Of a DNA stretch of 64,000 nt, positions 11,554 to 22,574 are shown piece after piece. The position numbers and the translations under genes were made by a program. Source of the stretch: Entamoeba invadens IP1. Lineage: Eukaryota > Evosea > Mastigamoebida > Endamoebidae. The notes beneath the pieces were generated by a model that saw only the letters and a list, made by a program, of their open reading frames with translations, did no database searches and was not told the DNA's origin. How positions within the stretch are numbered: the first letter of the stretch is position 1; each line of letters begins with the position of its first letter. The DNA is taken from NCBI RefSeq assembly GCF_000330505.1, contig NW_004191876.1:4826-68825 (forward strand). The letters are read 5' to 3'.

Positions 11554-11606
11554 TTTTGTTGAATCCACAGGGTTTTCTCATTCTCACATACTTTTCTCAT
11601 ATACTG
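11554..11606 (-). repeat. TIR of the 9074-11606 element, right
   Basis: This is the inverted partner of 9074-9126; TA follows at 11607-11608. Confidence 0.85.
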
Positions 11607-11809
11607 TACTTGTCTAAGCAAACAAAAACAAATATTGGACAAAAAATTACTAAAAACCGAAAAAGTATTGAATTATCAATAAAAAGAGGTAATCTGCACA
11701 CTTTTTCTGACATGTGTGATGGTTTCCATACTTGAGTCAAATCGAAGTAACTGTTTCCAAGACTAGGAAAAACTGTTTGAAATGAAGTTATCTCTCTTAT
11801 GTTGCATTC

Positions 11810-12085
11810 CTACCATATATAGTCAAGATATAGGCTTGGACAGCAGCACCATAAGCATAAGCTTTGTCTGGGTTTATGCTCTTGATTTTTTTCCATTTGA
11901 GTAATATTGCAGCAACTGACGACATTTGGTATCCTTAATGATACACCAATCGAGACAACATCGTCAATGCTTCCCTTGTCCAACTTGGCGTCTTTCAACA
12001 CCTTCTCGACAAGCTGAATTGTCGACTTGAAGAGGTCGATGTTCAACTCTTCAAAATTTGTGATGCACCCGTTTGTTAAGGACAT
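11810..12085 (-). pseudogene. HSP70 fragment (end of ATPase domain)
   Basis: The minus strand reads [19 protein letters not shown], then [20 protein letters not shown] and LRIPNVVS. This matches the HSP70 segment around residues 300-345, where a typical HSP70 reads VGGSTRIPKV. After a frameshift, [19 protein letters not shown] follows, again HSP70. The G-G-S-T-R phosphate-binding motif is damaged (GVSLR) and the rest of the gene is absent. The fragment is less than 100 residues of a protein of about 650. It lies between two transposons and is a relic. Confidence 0.8.
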
Positions 12086-12676
12086 TTTTCTTGAAAATTG
12101 AGTTTGTTTGAACTTTTTCTAAAAATATAAAAATTATTACAAACTTTTGTTTACTATAATTTTTATTTTCTATTAATAAATAAACTTTCGTTTAAAATAT
12201 ATTATTATACATTGTGGTTCTAATCATTTCTACTTGGAGTTTTTGGAGAGAAGTTTGGTCTTTTGTATTATTGTGTTCACTTTAAAAATACCTTTATTTT
12301 TTTCATGTTTCTTGTATGTAGCTCAAAAATGCATCCAAACAAAACAAACGTGTATGCCATGCAAATCTAACTTTTTGTACCAAATATAGTAAAATTTATT
12401 TGAAATTGTTTCAATAAAGTAAATTTTGGCCTTTGTTTTAGGTTGGCAATGACAAAAAACTAGAAGAACAAATAATCAATTCATATCTTTGATCATCATC
12501 AGTGACACGAACCAAAATTCATACACGAAGGTCAAAACCATGTTATGACAAAGTATGAACCAAGTTTCTTTGGTTTGGCTGTAAAACGTTTTTTTAATAA
12601 TTTTTGGTTTTGCGATTTTTGATGCTTTTGAAATTGTATTTTTGATATTTTTTGTTTATTATACACTTTTTCTCTA
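12086..12676. other. AT-rich spacer
   Basis: No gene is recognised. It separates the small HSP70 fragment from the left TIR of the 4.1-kb element. Confidence 0.5.
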
Positions 12677-12712
12677 AAGACCTGCGAAATACCTGCACGA
12701 GCCTATGTGGCA
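12677..12712 (+). repeat. TIR of the 4.1-kb element, left
   Basis: The first 24 bases are identical to the inverted right end, followed by imperfect matches to GTGGCA. The repeat contains two copies of ACCTGC. Confidence 0.7.
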
Positions 12713-13301
12713 ATACGTTTTTTCCAAAAAATGGTCAAAAAAGAAAAAAAACATTTTTTTAAAAGAAAAATTTTTGGAAAAGTAATGAAAATAATTGAAT
12801 TTTCAATGGTCAAAAAGAATGAATTAGAAAACTTTTTTCGGTTTTACAGATTGATTTTTGATTTTAAGATCATTAATATTGACAATAATAAAACAAAAAG
12901 AACTAGAATTGAACTTCTTACAATCAAAATTTTAATAACAATTTAATATTATTATAGTAAATAAGAATACAAAATCATCTTTTATTAAAATGTTTGATAA
13001 CAAAGAAACTGATCTATTATCATAATTAAAATTAATTATTTATTATGGTTTTTATTTGTGTTTCTTTTCACAACAATTGTTTTGGAAAATTATATTAAAA
13101 CTAATATTATACTAACATTATAAAAGAAAACAATAGTTAATTATTAACAAAAAGCTATAGATAAGTAATAATATATTATAATAAATTTAATAGTAAAGTT
13201 AATTATTAACATCATTTAATTATTTTACTTTTACAGTCCGTATTTATATAGTATAATTATCATTAGTATATTTACTATTACAAATTATCACATTTTAAAT
13301 A

Positions 13302-15154
13302 CAGTCAAACCTCTCAATTTTGACATTTTTAGAAATTGAAAACCTTTTGATTTTGACATTTCAAGATAACAGAACAACAAGAAAAAACGCAAAAAAGATT
13401 TTTAAAAACTTTAAACTTGATAAACAAACACATGAAAAGAATTAAAGATCACAAACCAGTTAAAAGAAAACTCACTTCTTTAACTGTAGATGAAAAAGCT
13501 GATATTATTAAAAAGAAACTAGTTTTGACTGATGAACGTGTTGCAGAATGGGCATACAGTACATACAGCTTATCCAAAAAACCTTCTCGGAGTTGGATCA
13601 CCGGGCTTTCAATTGACAAACCACTTGTTGACAAAAGATTGCTAAGTAAAGTTAAATACCCACTTTTTGAACAAAATCTGATGCTTGCCATAAACATGCT
13701 ATTGGAAAATAACACACCGATACATGACGATGTTATTATATACTTGGCCAACAGAACAAAGCTTAATATGAGTCAAGACAGTTATTTGATCAATCTTACT
13801 TTATCAAACGGGTGGTTAGATTCTTTCAAAAAACGACACTCTCTCAGTATACACAAGCAGTATGGAGAAGCTCCTGTTGTTGACTTATCAATATGTCGTG
13901 ATTACATCGAAACAATTCGAGTTATTGTAAAACACTTCCTTGATACTTATGGCCAAGAATCAATCTTCAATGGAGATGAAACTGGTCTTAACATACACTT
14001 TCTCGAACCATCATCGTTGAACATCAAAGAAGGAAAGGAAATTGGAATCGAGTGTGATAAAATACGGTTTACTGTATTTCTTGTTACAGATGTTACTGGT
14101 AAAAACCGAAGAAACCCAGTGGTAATTGGCAAGTCAGTAAAACCAAGAGGAATGACAAAGCAGATAGAACAGAAAAACCACATCATTTATTTGGATCAAC
14201 AAAATGCTTGGATGAGCACTGTAATTTTTCAAAGATACATACTGGATTGGGATGCCGAAATAACCAACTCTCCAAATCCACACGAAATTATGTTCATCAT
14301 TGACAACTGTTCAACACACAATTTGTTTATAAAAGTCGACACTGAAATCAAAGTTATGAAACTTAACTATATATTCGTGATCTTTCTTCCTCCTAACGTA
14401 ACTTCGGTTTATCAGCCTCTCGACATGGGTATCATATACACTTTCAAGAAAAATTACCGGAAGCTATTTCTGCGCAACTTGGTCAATGTCGTTGAACACA
14501 ATGTTAAAAATGTCACTTCTGATTCAAAGAAAGAAATCAAAAAAGCTAAGAAGCTTCCTTTTGTAGAGTGTTTGCCTTTTATTGACAGAGCTTGGTTGAG
14601 TGTAGAAAACAAAACAGTAACCAAATGTTGGTATAAAACCACACTGTTGGGAGAACCTCGAGAAAGTTACATTGATGAAAACAACGAAAACGACATTGAA
14701 ATACAAAGTTCGATTGAAAATCTAAGTAAAAGTGGTGTTGTAATCGAGAAAAGTTCAGATGAAGAATTTGTAGATAGAATGGATGAAAAGATACCACCTT
14801 TTATAACAAACAATGAACTTGAAATATTAGAATTTTCGAAAGAGACAACACCATTGGGAAATGTAACTACATTTGAAGATGAATTGTATACAGATGCCGA
14901 TTCGTTATTGAAAAGAGTTATGGATTCAGAAATGCCAGAAAAAGAGAAAATAACAATTCTTAATTTTATATCAAAAGTGTTTAAAACTGCTTCTGAATAC
15001 GTTTAAATGGGTTTTACCATAATTTAGTTTTTGCCTTGTTTTATCTTTGCGACTTATTACTGGACCTTTGAATTTTGACAATAGTATTTTTTATTAATAA
15101 TAAATAATTAAAAATGTCAGAATCAAAAGGTGTCAGAATTGAAAGGTTTGACTG
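13302..15154 (+). mobile_element. Complete pogo/Tigger-like transposon
   Basis: This 1,853-bp element begins CAGTCAAACCTCTCAATTTT and ends with the inverted CAGTCAAACCTTTCAATTCT. TA lies on both sides (13300-13301 and 15155-15156). Each end also carries a second related box, CCTTTTGATTYTGACATTT, starting 34 nt after the first box on the left and directly adjacent on the right; these may be transposase-binding sites. The single gene between the ends is intact. This is the only element in the window that looks able to make its own transposase. Confidence 0.9.
13432..15006 (+). CDS. pogo/Tigger-like DDE transposase, intact
   Basis: This gene encodes a cut-and-paste transposase of 524 residues, a usual length for Tigger/pogo proteins. 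The start is the ATG at 13432; the frame is open a few codons further upstream but without an ATG. The N-terminal 140 residues form the DNA-binding region: a basic helical segment, then the CENP-B-like second helix-turn-helix ending SNGWLDSFKKRHSLS and YGEAPVVDL. The catalytic core contains FNGDETGLNIHF (first Asp, near residue 183), IMFIIDNCSTHN (second Asp, near residue 290) and PPNVTSVYQPLDMGII (third Asp, near residue 335). The C-terminal 110 residues are acidic and low in complexity. No stop or frameshift interrupts it. It may act on its own TIRs and on related CAGT-ended elements. It is probably nuclear. Confidence 0.9.
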   Translation: MKRIKDHKPVKRKLTSLTVDEKADIIKKKLVLTDERVAEWAYSTYSLSKKPSRSWITGLSIDKPLVDKRLLSKVKYPLFEQNLMLAINMLLENNTPIHDDVIIYLANRTKLNMSQDSYLINLTLSNGWLDSFKKRHSLSIHKQYGEAPVVDLSICRDYIETIRVIVKHFLDTYGQESIFNGDETGLNIHFLEPSSLNIKEGKEIGIECDKIRFTVFLVTDVTGKNRRNPVVIGKSVKPRGMTKQIEQKNHIIYLDQQNAWMSTVIFQRYILDWDAEITNSPNPHEIMFIIDNCSTHNLFIKVDTEIKVMKLNYIFVIFLPPNVTSVYQPLDMGIIYTFKKNYRKLFLRNLVNVVEHNVKNVTSDSKKEIKKAKKLPFVECLPFIDRAWLSVENKTVTKCWYKTTLLGEPRESYIDENNENDIEIQSSIENLSKSGVVIEKSSDEEFVDRMDEKIPPFITNNELEILEFSKETTPLGNVTTFEDELYTDADSLLKRVMDSEMPEKEKITILNFISKVFKTASEYV

Positions 15155-15484
15155 TAATATTTATTTAAATTAACAAATTATCAAATTATTAAATTTACTA
15201 CCATTTTGAATACAATTTAAACCAAACCCACCATAAGAACAATTCAATTACTCTTTGTGATTATATTTAATTCTTAAAATGAATAATTATCAAATGTGAC
15301 TATTATGGGGTTTATTTAATATAAATTATTAAAAACCATAAATGTATTAAACAGAATCATGAATGTTCTGTTCAATTATTTTGTAGAAAACTGCAAAAAA
15401 CACAGAAGTAAAACATATTTTTTTAATAAAACCTTTGTTTATTCGTTGGTTTTTTGTTGTAAACTCCTTGATGTTCCAGTTTTA
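15155..15484. other. AT-rich stretch between pogo element and HSP70 relic
   Basis: No gene is seen. The part at 15219-15270 (AAACCAAACCCACCATAAGA) resembles 23640-23690 at perhaps 80% identity over about 50 bp, which suggests an old dispersed repeat. Confidence 0.4.
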
Positions 15485-16200
15485 TTCTGTCGATATCTGT
15501 ATGTAGATGGGCTGGATCTTCGCCTCAGCTTCTTCTGTTTCTGTGTGTATTCATCCTTTGATGCCAATTAGTTCTTGTCGAGCCAGTCGAGTGTCTCCTT
15601 TGATGGTTGCTTCAATTGCCGCCTTGTCGTCTGGTGAGAGCTTTGCTGCAATTTGCTCGTTGAGTGTGTTTTTCATCGAGTAGCAGAAGTTCTCAAGTCC
15701 ATTTTTCGCCTCGACAAGCTCCTTCATCTTGTCGTCCTCCGCCTTGAGCTTCTCTGCGTCTGCAACCATCTTGTCGATCTGCTCCTTTGAGAATCTTCCC
15801 TTGTCGTTTGTAATTGTGATCTTGTTCTTCTTTCCTGTTGTCTTGTCCTCAGCCGACACATTTAATATTCCATTTGCATTTGTGTCAAATATGACTTCTA
15901 CTTGTGGAACATCACGTGGTGCGGGTGGAATGCCAGACAACTCAAACTTGCCAAGCAGGTTGCCGTGTGATGTCATGGATGCCTCGCCTTCAAAGACTTG
16001 GATGAGCACGCCTGGTTGGTTGTCTGCATATGTCGAGAATATTTGTGACTTCTTTGTTGTAATCGTCGAGTTTCGTGGGATAAGTGTCGTCATCACACCA
16101 CCAAGTGTTAATGGCGCAACGGGAAGCAGCAACACGTCTTCCGTTTCTTTCCGCCATTTCCAGTCAAAATTACAGCCCCGAACTTCAACTGATTTATTGG
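15485..16200 (-). pseudogene. HSP70 C-terminal half, degenerate
   Basis: The minus strand holds the end of an HSP70 ATPase domain, damaged ([11 protein letters not shown] near 16155). It is followed by a long clean stretch of the substrate-binding domain (15551-16135): [52 protein letters not shown] and [20 protein letters not shown]. The helical lid follows and ends in LIGIKG. Past that stop, remnants of the usual tail (DEYTQKQ) continue in shifted frames. The N-terminal ATPase domain is missing, so no chaperone can be made. The GC-rich codon use contrasts strongly with the flanking DNA, as expected for a copy of a highly expressed gene. Confidence 0.85.
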
Positions 16201-16803
16201 AGATTTGATATGTTTAATTCATTTATAAAAATCCTGTTTTTTAGCCAAAAACGTTAAAGTTTAAAATTAAAGAAGGAAAATAGAAAAAAATAAAAAAGAT
16301 GTGTGTTTTGAAATGACACATCTTTATTTATTTGTGCATTTAGAGCCTTAAATATAAAATGTTTAGGTATTGAATCTGCTTATAAAGTTCATATTAAACA
16401 TGTCCTTAAATTTCACCACTTCTCGATCACACAGTCTGAAGTTATGATAATTATATTTTTCAAAAAATAAAAAGATATGTCTTCGAAAAATACACATCTT
16501 TCGAATTTTATCATTTATTCACAAAAAACAAAAAATATCTTTCATTTTAAAATGATGTTTGGTCAAAAAACAGTTTGATGCATTGTTTGTTTAGACTTTT
16601 GTTTGAAAAAAATATGACTTTGAATCTTCAAAAAGATGGTTCGACACTAAAATTTGCTTTTTTATTGGTCAATTACAATACTATTCGTTTTTGAATTTTC
16701 AAACCAAGAATTTTAATCTTTTTACAAATTATTTTGTCTCTTTTTCAATTTTTTTCTTATAAAAATAATGCCACGTGGTTCGTGCAGGTATTTCGCAGGT
16801 CTT
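16201..16803. other. AT-rich right part of the 4.1-kb element
   Basis: No gene is seen. A small hairpin (AAGATGTGT at 16296-16304 pairing with ACACATCTT at 16316-16324) lies upstream of the HSP70 relic. The right TIR occupies 16768-16803. Confidence 0.45.
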
Positions 16804-17399
16804 TAATATTTTTTTTAAAGTCGGAACAAACAAAAGTGTCTTTTCGTCTTATCTTATTTCTTTTACAAAAAATAGTAAAACCCATTTTTTAAATTTTTGA
16901 ATTTTTCCAATTTTACAAAAAATCTATTTAATTTCCCTTGTTATTGTTTTTGAGATCAATTGATAATGAAATTTCAAGACACCTCAAAGTCGATGTTTTA
17001 TTATTTTTTCTTTGTTATTTTATGATACAATTGATTTTGAATATTATAGACCAGTATGTTTTATGTTATAGTTATCTCTTTGTTATATTTTATAATTAAT
17101 TTTATTATTGTTATAAGTTGTGGACATCTCAATAAAATTTTGATCTGACTTTTCCATTGAACTGTGACTTGTTTCTGAAAGGATCAAACAAAAAAGTGAA
17201 CCTTTGTTCATCCCAACTTCAACAAAAAATTCACTTTTTTACTATAATTTATAAAAATTTACTATAAAAATTTACTAGAGCCGTCGTCTCAGGAAAGTTG
17301 GAGTAATTAAAGAAATAAAAGTCTCATTTTATTAAAAAATAACTAAGATTACACAAAATCATTATTTTTGGTTTTTAGAGTCCTCAGAGGGTTAAATAG
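16804..17399. other. AT-rich spacer
   Basis: No gene is recognised. Near 17388 a CAGAGGGTTAAATAG sequence resembles the start of a hAT terminal repeat, but no matching right end was found. Confidence 0.4.
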
Positions 17400-17965
17400 C
17401 ATGTAAAGTTATAATATAAATATAAAAAATATATTAATAATAAATACATATAATTGTTAATACAAATGTAATTGTTAAATTATTTTTTTAGTTGAATAAT
17501 GACTGTTAATGACATTATTATTTTCAATTATTGATTGTAATGTTGTGTATTTGTTTTGACGATTGGTTGAAACGAAGAAAAATCAAATATTAACAATTGT
17601 TACTAATTTCATTGTATAACTACTTCTATATACTCAATTTTAATTCAAAAATTTTTTGTTGAAAATGATTTGCAAGCGAGATAGTAATCCAAATATTTTT
17701 TTAACAATTGTTTTATTGTTTTTCATATTACAACACAAAAAGTGAACATGTATATTTTAATAATACTACAATTATTATGATTAATTAAAATGGAAGTATT
17801 TATTAATTATTAATTTTTATTGATTTGATAACAACAGTTGGTGTATTGTGTTTTACTGTTGATTACTACATTTATGTTTAAGAAATCAGCCATAAATATA
17901 AAAATGTTAACTTTACGATGTGTAAAAATTAAACATCAAACTAAAACTTTAAAAGATAACATTGA
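17400..17965 (+). repeat. 560-bp direct repeat, copy 1
   Basis: This stretch matches 25040-25600 in the same orientation. Landmarks shared by both are AATAATGACTGTTAATGACA, GATNTGCAAGCGAGATA, ACACAAAAAGTGAACATGTA and GATAACAACAGTTGGTGTAT. Identity looks like roughly 85-90%, with small indels. Copy 1 runs into the hAT-like relic at 17838-18571; copy 2 diverges just after TAAAAGATAACA. Confidence 0.75.
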
Positions 17966-18571
17966 GTTAAGAACTACACTTGTAAGAGCAACACTGTATT
18001 TCGAAGTTCATTTTATGTACATTGGAAGCTCTGGAGAAGTTGATTGTGTTGAACAATTTTTTAATTATTTAAACTGTTCATTAAAGGAAGATGTAGAACC
18101 ACGTCTTGATATTCAAAATCACTTGGACGAATTACTCGAGTTGTTTTATATTCCAAGTGTTTTAATGAACATACCATTATACAATCAACAATATATTCCC
18201 AGATATTTTTATGTGTTTCTGAAAAAGTTAAAATTTTGTTTGGACCGTCTTGATGATATAAAAAGAGATATTATTCAAAAAACGCTGGATCAAAATTACC
18301 TCGTACCTCATACGATGGAACTTTGTAAGCTTTTGTTGGAAGAAAAGAAAAAGTAAGTCTTTTAGATGTGTACGAAATACTTGAAAACAATCAACTTAAT
18401 ATTTTGGTTCAAGTTGTTCGAATAACATTGACTGTCTCTCCAACAACAATATTTGTTGAAAGATATTTCGACTTTATAACACAATTTCAAAAACAGATGA
18501 TGCCAACAAAAAACGTTATTGAAAGAGTAAACTTTTCGTCAAAGTCTCAATCAGTATTTTTAATTCACTGA
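17838..18571 (+). pseudogene. hAT-like transposase C-terminal relic
   Basis: Two adjacent frames join through a 1-nt shift near 18350 (EEKKK, then VSLLDVYEILENNQLNIL). The second part ends VVRITLTVSPTTIFVERYFD and FITQFQKQMMPTKNVIERVN. It resembles the hAT dimerisation region, in which a conserved line reads roughly LTIPxSSAxxERxFSxLKxIKxxLRxxM. The first open frame has no ATG at its beginning. No zinc finger or catalytic core was found upstream. The hAT assignment rests only on this C-terminal pattern and is moderate. Confidence 0.5.
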
Positions 18572-20051
18572 TTTTTATTCTTTTTAATTATTTATAATAA
18601 ATTAAAATCTTATATTTTATAAAATAACAATTAAATAAATTATTTATTAATTCTTAAATTTCAATTGTATTTAACAAATAATAATTAAAATTATATTTTA
18701 ATAATACAAAAATGTTATAAATTACAATTAAAAAATATTGAAAATACACGTTTTTGAAGTTTATTATAAAAAGTGTTCGAGATAATATCAAATAAATAAT
18801 CGTTTTTTGTTTTTAAAGTATTTGACAATGAAATTACAATAAAAATAATAAAATTGTTAATATAAAACAAAAAACAATACAATATATTTTATTTTTATAA
18901 TACATTACTACACATTAATATCATTAAAAGATTCAAATATCAAATAAAACAGTTATTAATCTGAATTTATTTTATCTATCAGCAGTTTGTAAAAATTCAA
19001 CATTTTAACAATATTTATAATTTATGATAATTAAAAATTGTAAACTTTTATATTAACATAATAAATGTCAGAACAACTAAAAATTCTTCAGAAATATTTA
19101 TTTTTACACTTAAAGTTACGCAATTATTTATTAATTGACCTTTTATTATAGAGATATTAATTTAAATATCAGATGATTTTGCTTTATAGATTGTGTAATG
19201 CAATACACATAATATAAATTTATAAAAATGGATAAATATTTAATAAACCCGAGATTTACCAATTTTATATAAATTGAATATCGTTCAACATTATTTTAGG
19301 TGTTCATAACAATTATTTTTTGTTTATTTTGTTTATATCTTTAAAACCTTTTAACGTGAAAATATCTTAGTTGTATCATTTGAAGTCAATTAAGTCATTT
19401 TGCGTCAAAGTGCCGACAAAAATGAATTTCTAAATTACTATTTTGTTTTTCTATTACCATTTAAATAACAAAAAATGGAATTAGTGAATTAATGGTTATA
19501 GACTATTTTCTGTCTATTTTAGACATTTTGCTTGTGTTCATTATTTGTATCAAAAAACATCTTTAATATTATTCAAAACAGCATTAGCAGTTTCATGATA
19601 AACATTAACATCAGTTATAACATTTTAAAACTAATTAAAACGTTTTTCCAAATCAGTATTATGATATCACTTCTCGTACAATAGAGTCTCTCGATTGTTC
19701 GTATTGTTTGTTTGGCTATTAGCTATTTGTTTATGTTATTATGTCTTAAATATCGACATTAACACGTTTCCTTGTTTCCCTGTTAATTTTTTTTATGAGG
19801 CAGTGTTATTTTTTTCTTTTTTTGTCATTTGGTCTTTTTAAAAAGACTGTCATGCCTGTTTTATTTTTTTCTTTACATTTTTCTGCACAAGGATATTACT
19901 CAAACCAATTAACAAATAAGAACTAGTTTAACTAAGATATTATATCGAAGATATAATTTTTATTTTTTTTCGGGATTTACGCAATAGAAACATCAGAAAT
20001 CCCGAGACATATATTTTCAAGCCGATAAAATTTTTAGTATCAGGCGATGTA
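18572..20051. other. Gene desert, part 1
   Basis: This is AT-rich, stop-rich DNA without a recognisable gene. A short hairpin (CGGGATTT at 19971-19978 with AAATCCCG at 19997-20004) lies 48 bases left of the MITE. Confidence 0.5.
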
Positions 20052-20233
20052 CAGTAAAACCTCCAAAGAGCGGTACCTCCGAAGAGTGGGTTCTCTCAAG
20101 AGCGGGCATTTTTTAGACCGAAACTAAAAATAGAGTTCTCTATAGTGCGGTAATTAAGGTTTGATTGGCTAAAAATGCCCGCTCTTGAAAAAACAAAATT
20201 CCCACGCCCTCCCGCTCTTGGGAGGTTTTACTG
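20052..20233. mobile_element. pogo-type MITE, 182 bp, TA-flanked
   Basis: The element begins CAGTAAAACCTCCAAAGAGC and ends in its inverted form, with TA at 20050-20051 and 20234-20235. Each arm of about 60 bp carries two boxes, one at the tip (CAGTAAAACCTCC..AGAGCGG) and one further in (CAAGAGCGGGCATTTTT). There is no coding capacity. CAGT termini and TA duplication match the two pogo-like transposons in this window, so it is probably a deletion derivative or passenger of such a family. Confidence 0.9.
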
Positions 20234-21832
20234 TACTTGGAATATCCAAAACAGATTCACTATCAAGTACATTTCAACCACCTTGAATGTCATTGTTATT
20301 GAACATATAAATTAATATACACATTACATATAACAAACATGTTCACTTATTGTTGTAATACATTCTATAACACAGTTTGTTGTAGTTCAATGAATTGAAA
20401 AAATAATAGTTTGCTGACTTGTCTGTTTTTCGTTTTTTCAATTCTTTGTAATAATTTCCGTTGTTTTTATCCAACGTATTGGTGTTATTGTTTCAACTTT
20501 TTTAGTAAAAATACATCTAAAATTTAATTTGATTATTTTTGAGATGTGAACAAAAATTCTGAGTTGGTGAAAAACAATCTTGAAAAATATAACAAATTAT
20601 ATAGTTCTTAAAAACAACTATATTTTTTTTCAAAAAATAAACTAATTATTAATTAGTGATAAAAAAATAGAGGAATAACAAGATCAATTAGAATATTGAA
20701 ACAAACACCGTTGTCTATGTTCTTTCAAATATAATATATTTTTCAAACATATTCAATTTGACAAAAAAACAATTGTGAATATCGTTTCTTATACAACGGG
20801 TCGAAAGTAAAGAACTATTACTCCAACTATCATCTTCGGGACAACATCGTTTTCGTTGTTGTTTAAAAACAGTAAAACCTTGGTGTATTTACAAAGTCGT
20901 TATTTACTATCAATAAAATGGTATAATTACATTAATATCATTATTACTTAATAAAATCAAATGAAAATATTATCATAATAATACATTCAAAGTAAATGGT
21001 TTGATATTAATAAAAAATAGTAAGGCTAAGTTTTAGTTATTCAAAAAAATAGATTGAAGCAAAAACGGTATTATGGTAAATAAATTAACAAAAAAATACA
21101 CAAAAAATAAAACCTGATAAATTTATCATAAACGATAGATAATACCATTTTATGTATAACTTACTTAGTTTGAAATTGTTTTAAAGTTTATTATTTTTAA
21201 AAATGTATACTTTCAGTTCGTATTGTTATTTATCAAATAAAACGTTAAAAAGAGCAAATAAAATATTTAAAGTTATTTTATAGTAAATGTGTGATGGGTT
21301 TTAATTAGAAATAACAATAATTGTCGTTATATTAATAAAGTAAAACAACTTTATTATATATCATATGGTATGTCGTGCTGGTTTAATTTAATTGAGGTTT
21401 ATATCATAAATTAAATAAAAACGACATTATATCATTTTTTATGTTTATTGTTATTTTAAAAAATCGTAAGTTATAATATATTAGAATGACAATCAAATAA
21501 ACAACACAACAAATTAATAATCAATCATATCCAAACAATAAAATATTACGGACATTTTATATCTTGTTTTGAAAAAAAGGTTGATAAGAAAGTTAAAACA
21601 AAAAAATACACTTTAAAAATTTTCATTTATTATACATCATAAAAAAGTAACTATTTATTATAGGTTTTGTTGATATTTTTACTACCAATATTGTGTATTA
21701 AATGTATTGATTATTTGCGTCAGTTTCATTAAAGTAATTTTTTAAATTAAAATTGACTAGGCAAACACTGTTTATAAGATTTAAACAACAACATATAAAT
21801 TTTTAAATATTATTTAAAATAATAATAATAAT
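20234..21832. other. Gene desert, part 2
   Basis: No gene is seen. A lone ACAGTAAAACCTTGG near 20870 resembles the tip of the neighbouring MITE, but no partner repeat was found. Confidence 0.45.
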
Positions 21833-21960
21833 CAGAGGTTTCCAAAATAATTATTGCCGAAAATGTGGTATTATAACGTACGAATTTATAAGAGAAAATG
21901 ATCATTTTGGTTATGAAATGGTGACGTGGGTAATTAGGATTGTGATTTTGGAAACCTCTG
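21833..21960. mobile_element. hAT-type MITE, 128 bp
   Basis: CAGAGGTTTCCAAAAT opens the element and its exact inverse closes it (16-bp TIRs). The 8 bases on each side are both ATAATAAT (21825-21832 and 21961-21968), as expected for the 8-bp duplications of hAT transposons. The low-complexity flank weakens this slightly. The TIR start CAGAGG is typical of hAT elements. Nothing is encoded. Confidence 0.85.
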
Positions 21961-22574
21961 ATAATAATGTATAATAAAGTTGTTATATTATTGTTGTTTA
22001 ACTTTATTTAAATTTTTTTAATTATAATTCTGCGTATTTAAACTGAGAAAGCATGTTTATTATTTGTGTAGAATAATAATTATTTTAACTAAATTTAATA
22101 TTCAATATAGAGTCTGTGCTACAACGTTGTACACCACTCAAACGTTGTTCACTATGTGTTATATTATTAGAACCATAGAAAGTTTTCACAATTAACGAAA
22201 CTATCGGCAAAAAAATAATGTTTACCACTTAAAACATAATTTTTTTTAGCAATTCCCGCTTTAAAACAATTTCAAAGAGTAAAAAAATGAAATAATTAGA
22301 TCAGAACTGCTCTAAAACTAAAAAAATCAAACCTAATAATCCCACATTTTGGTTATTATTTAACTCTATTATTTATCTTCCTTTTATTTACAAAAACAAA
22401 ATAATTTGTTCAGAAAAGATAAAAAACAAAAAACTTGATGAGTAAACACAATTTAAATAATTAACACTTTACAACACAACAAGACATAATTGTTATTCCA
22501 AATAATTTATAAGCTTTTTGAACAACAAAAAAATTCTAAAATATAGCACTAAGTTTCATTAATTACAGATAGTA

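Larger units (their letters stand above)
9074..11606 (-). mobile_element. pogo-like DNA transposon with TA target duplication
   Basis: The element starts CAGTATGTGAGAATAGTATG and ends with the inverted form. It is flanked by TA at 9072-9073 and 11607-11608. The TIRs are about 53 bp (9074-9126 and 11554-11606) and contain two direct copies of GTATGTGAGAAT, likely transposase-binding sites. A TA duplication and CAGT termini fit the Tc1/mariner-pogo superfamily. The single transposase gene inside is on the minus strand. Confidence 0.85.
12677..16803. mobile_element. Candidate 4.1-kb TIR element containing a pogo transposon and an HSP70 relic
   Basis: AAGACCTGCGAAATACCTGC plus ACGA at 12677-12700 is repeated in inverted orientation at 16780-16803. 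A weaker match (CC..GTGGCA) extends each repeat to about 36 bp. TA flanks the outer ends at 12675-12676 and 16804-16805, as expected for a TA-targeting transposon. The interval holds the complete pogo/Tigger element 13302-15154 and a decayed HSP70 C-terminal half (15485-16200). No transposase of its own is seen, so it would be non-autonomous. Its coherence as one mobile unit is inferred only from the TIRs and flanking TA. Confidence 0.6.

Noticed and set aside
12707..12946. 79-codon Lys/Phe-rich open frame
   Set aside because: The composition reflects poly-A/T DNA near the TIR; there are no motifs and no support.
19971..20004. Small hairpin CGGGATTT/AAATCCCG
   Set aside because: An 8-bp stem with an 18-nt loop and no flanking duplication or conservation evidence is too little to call a feature.
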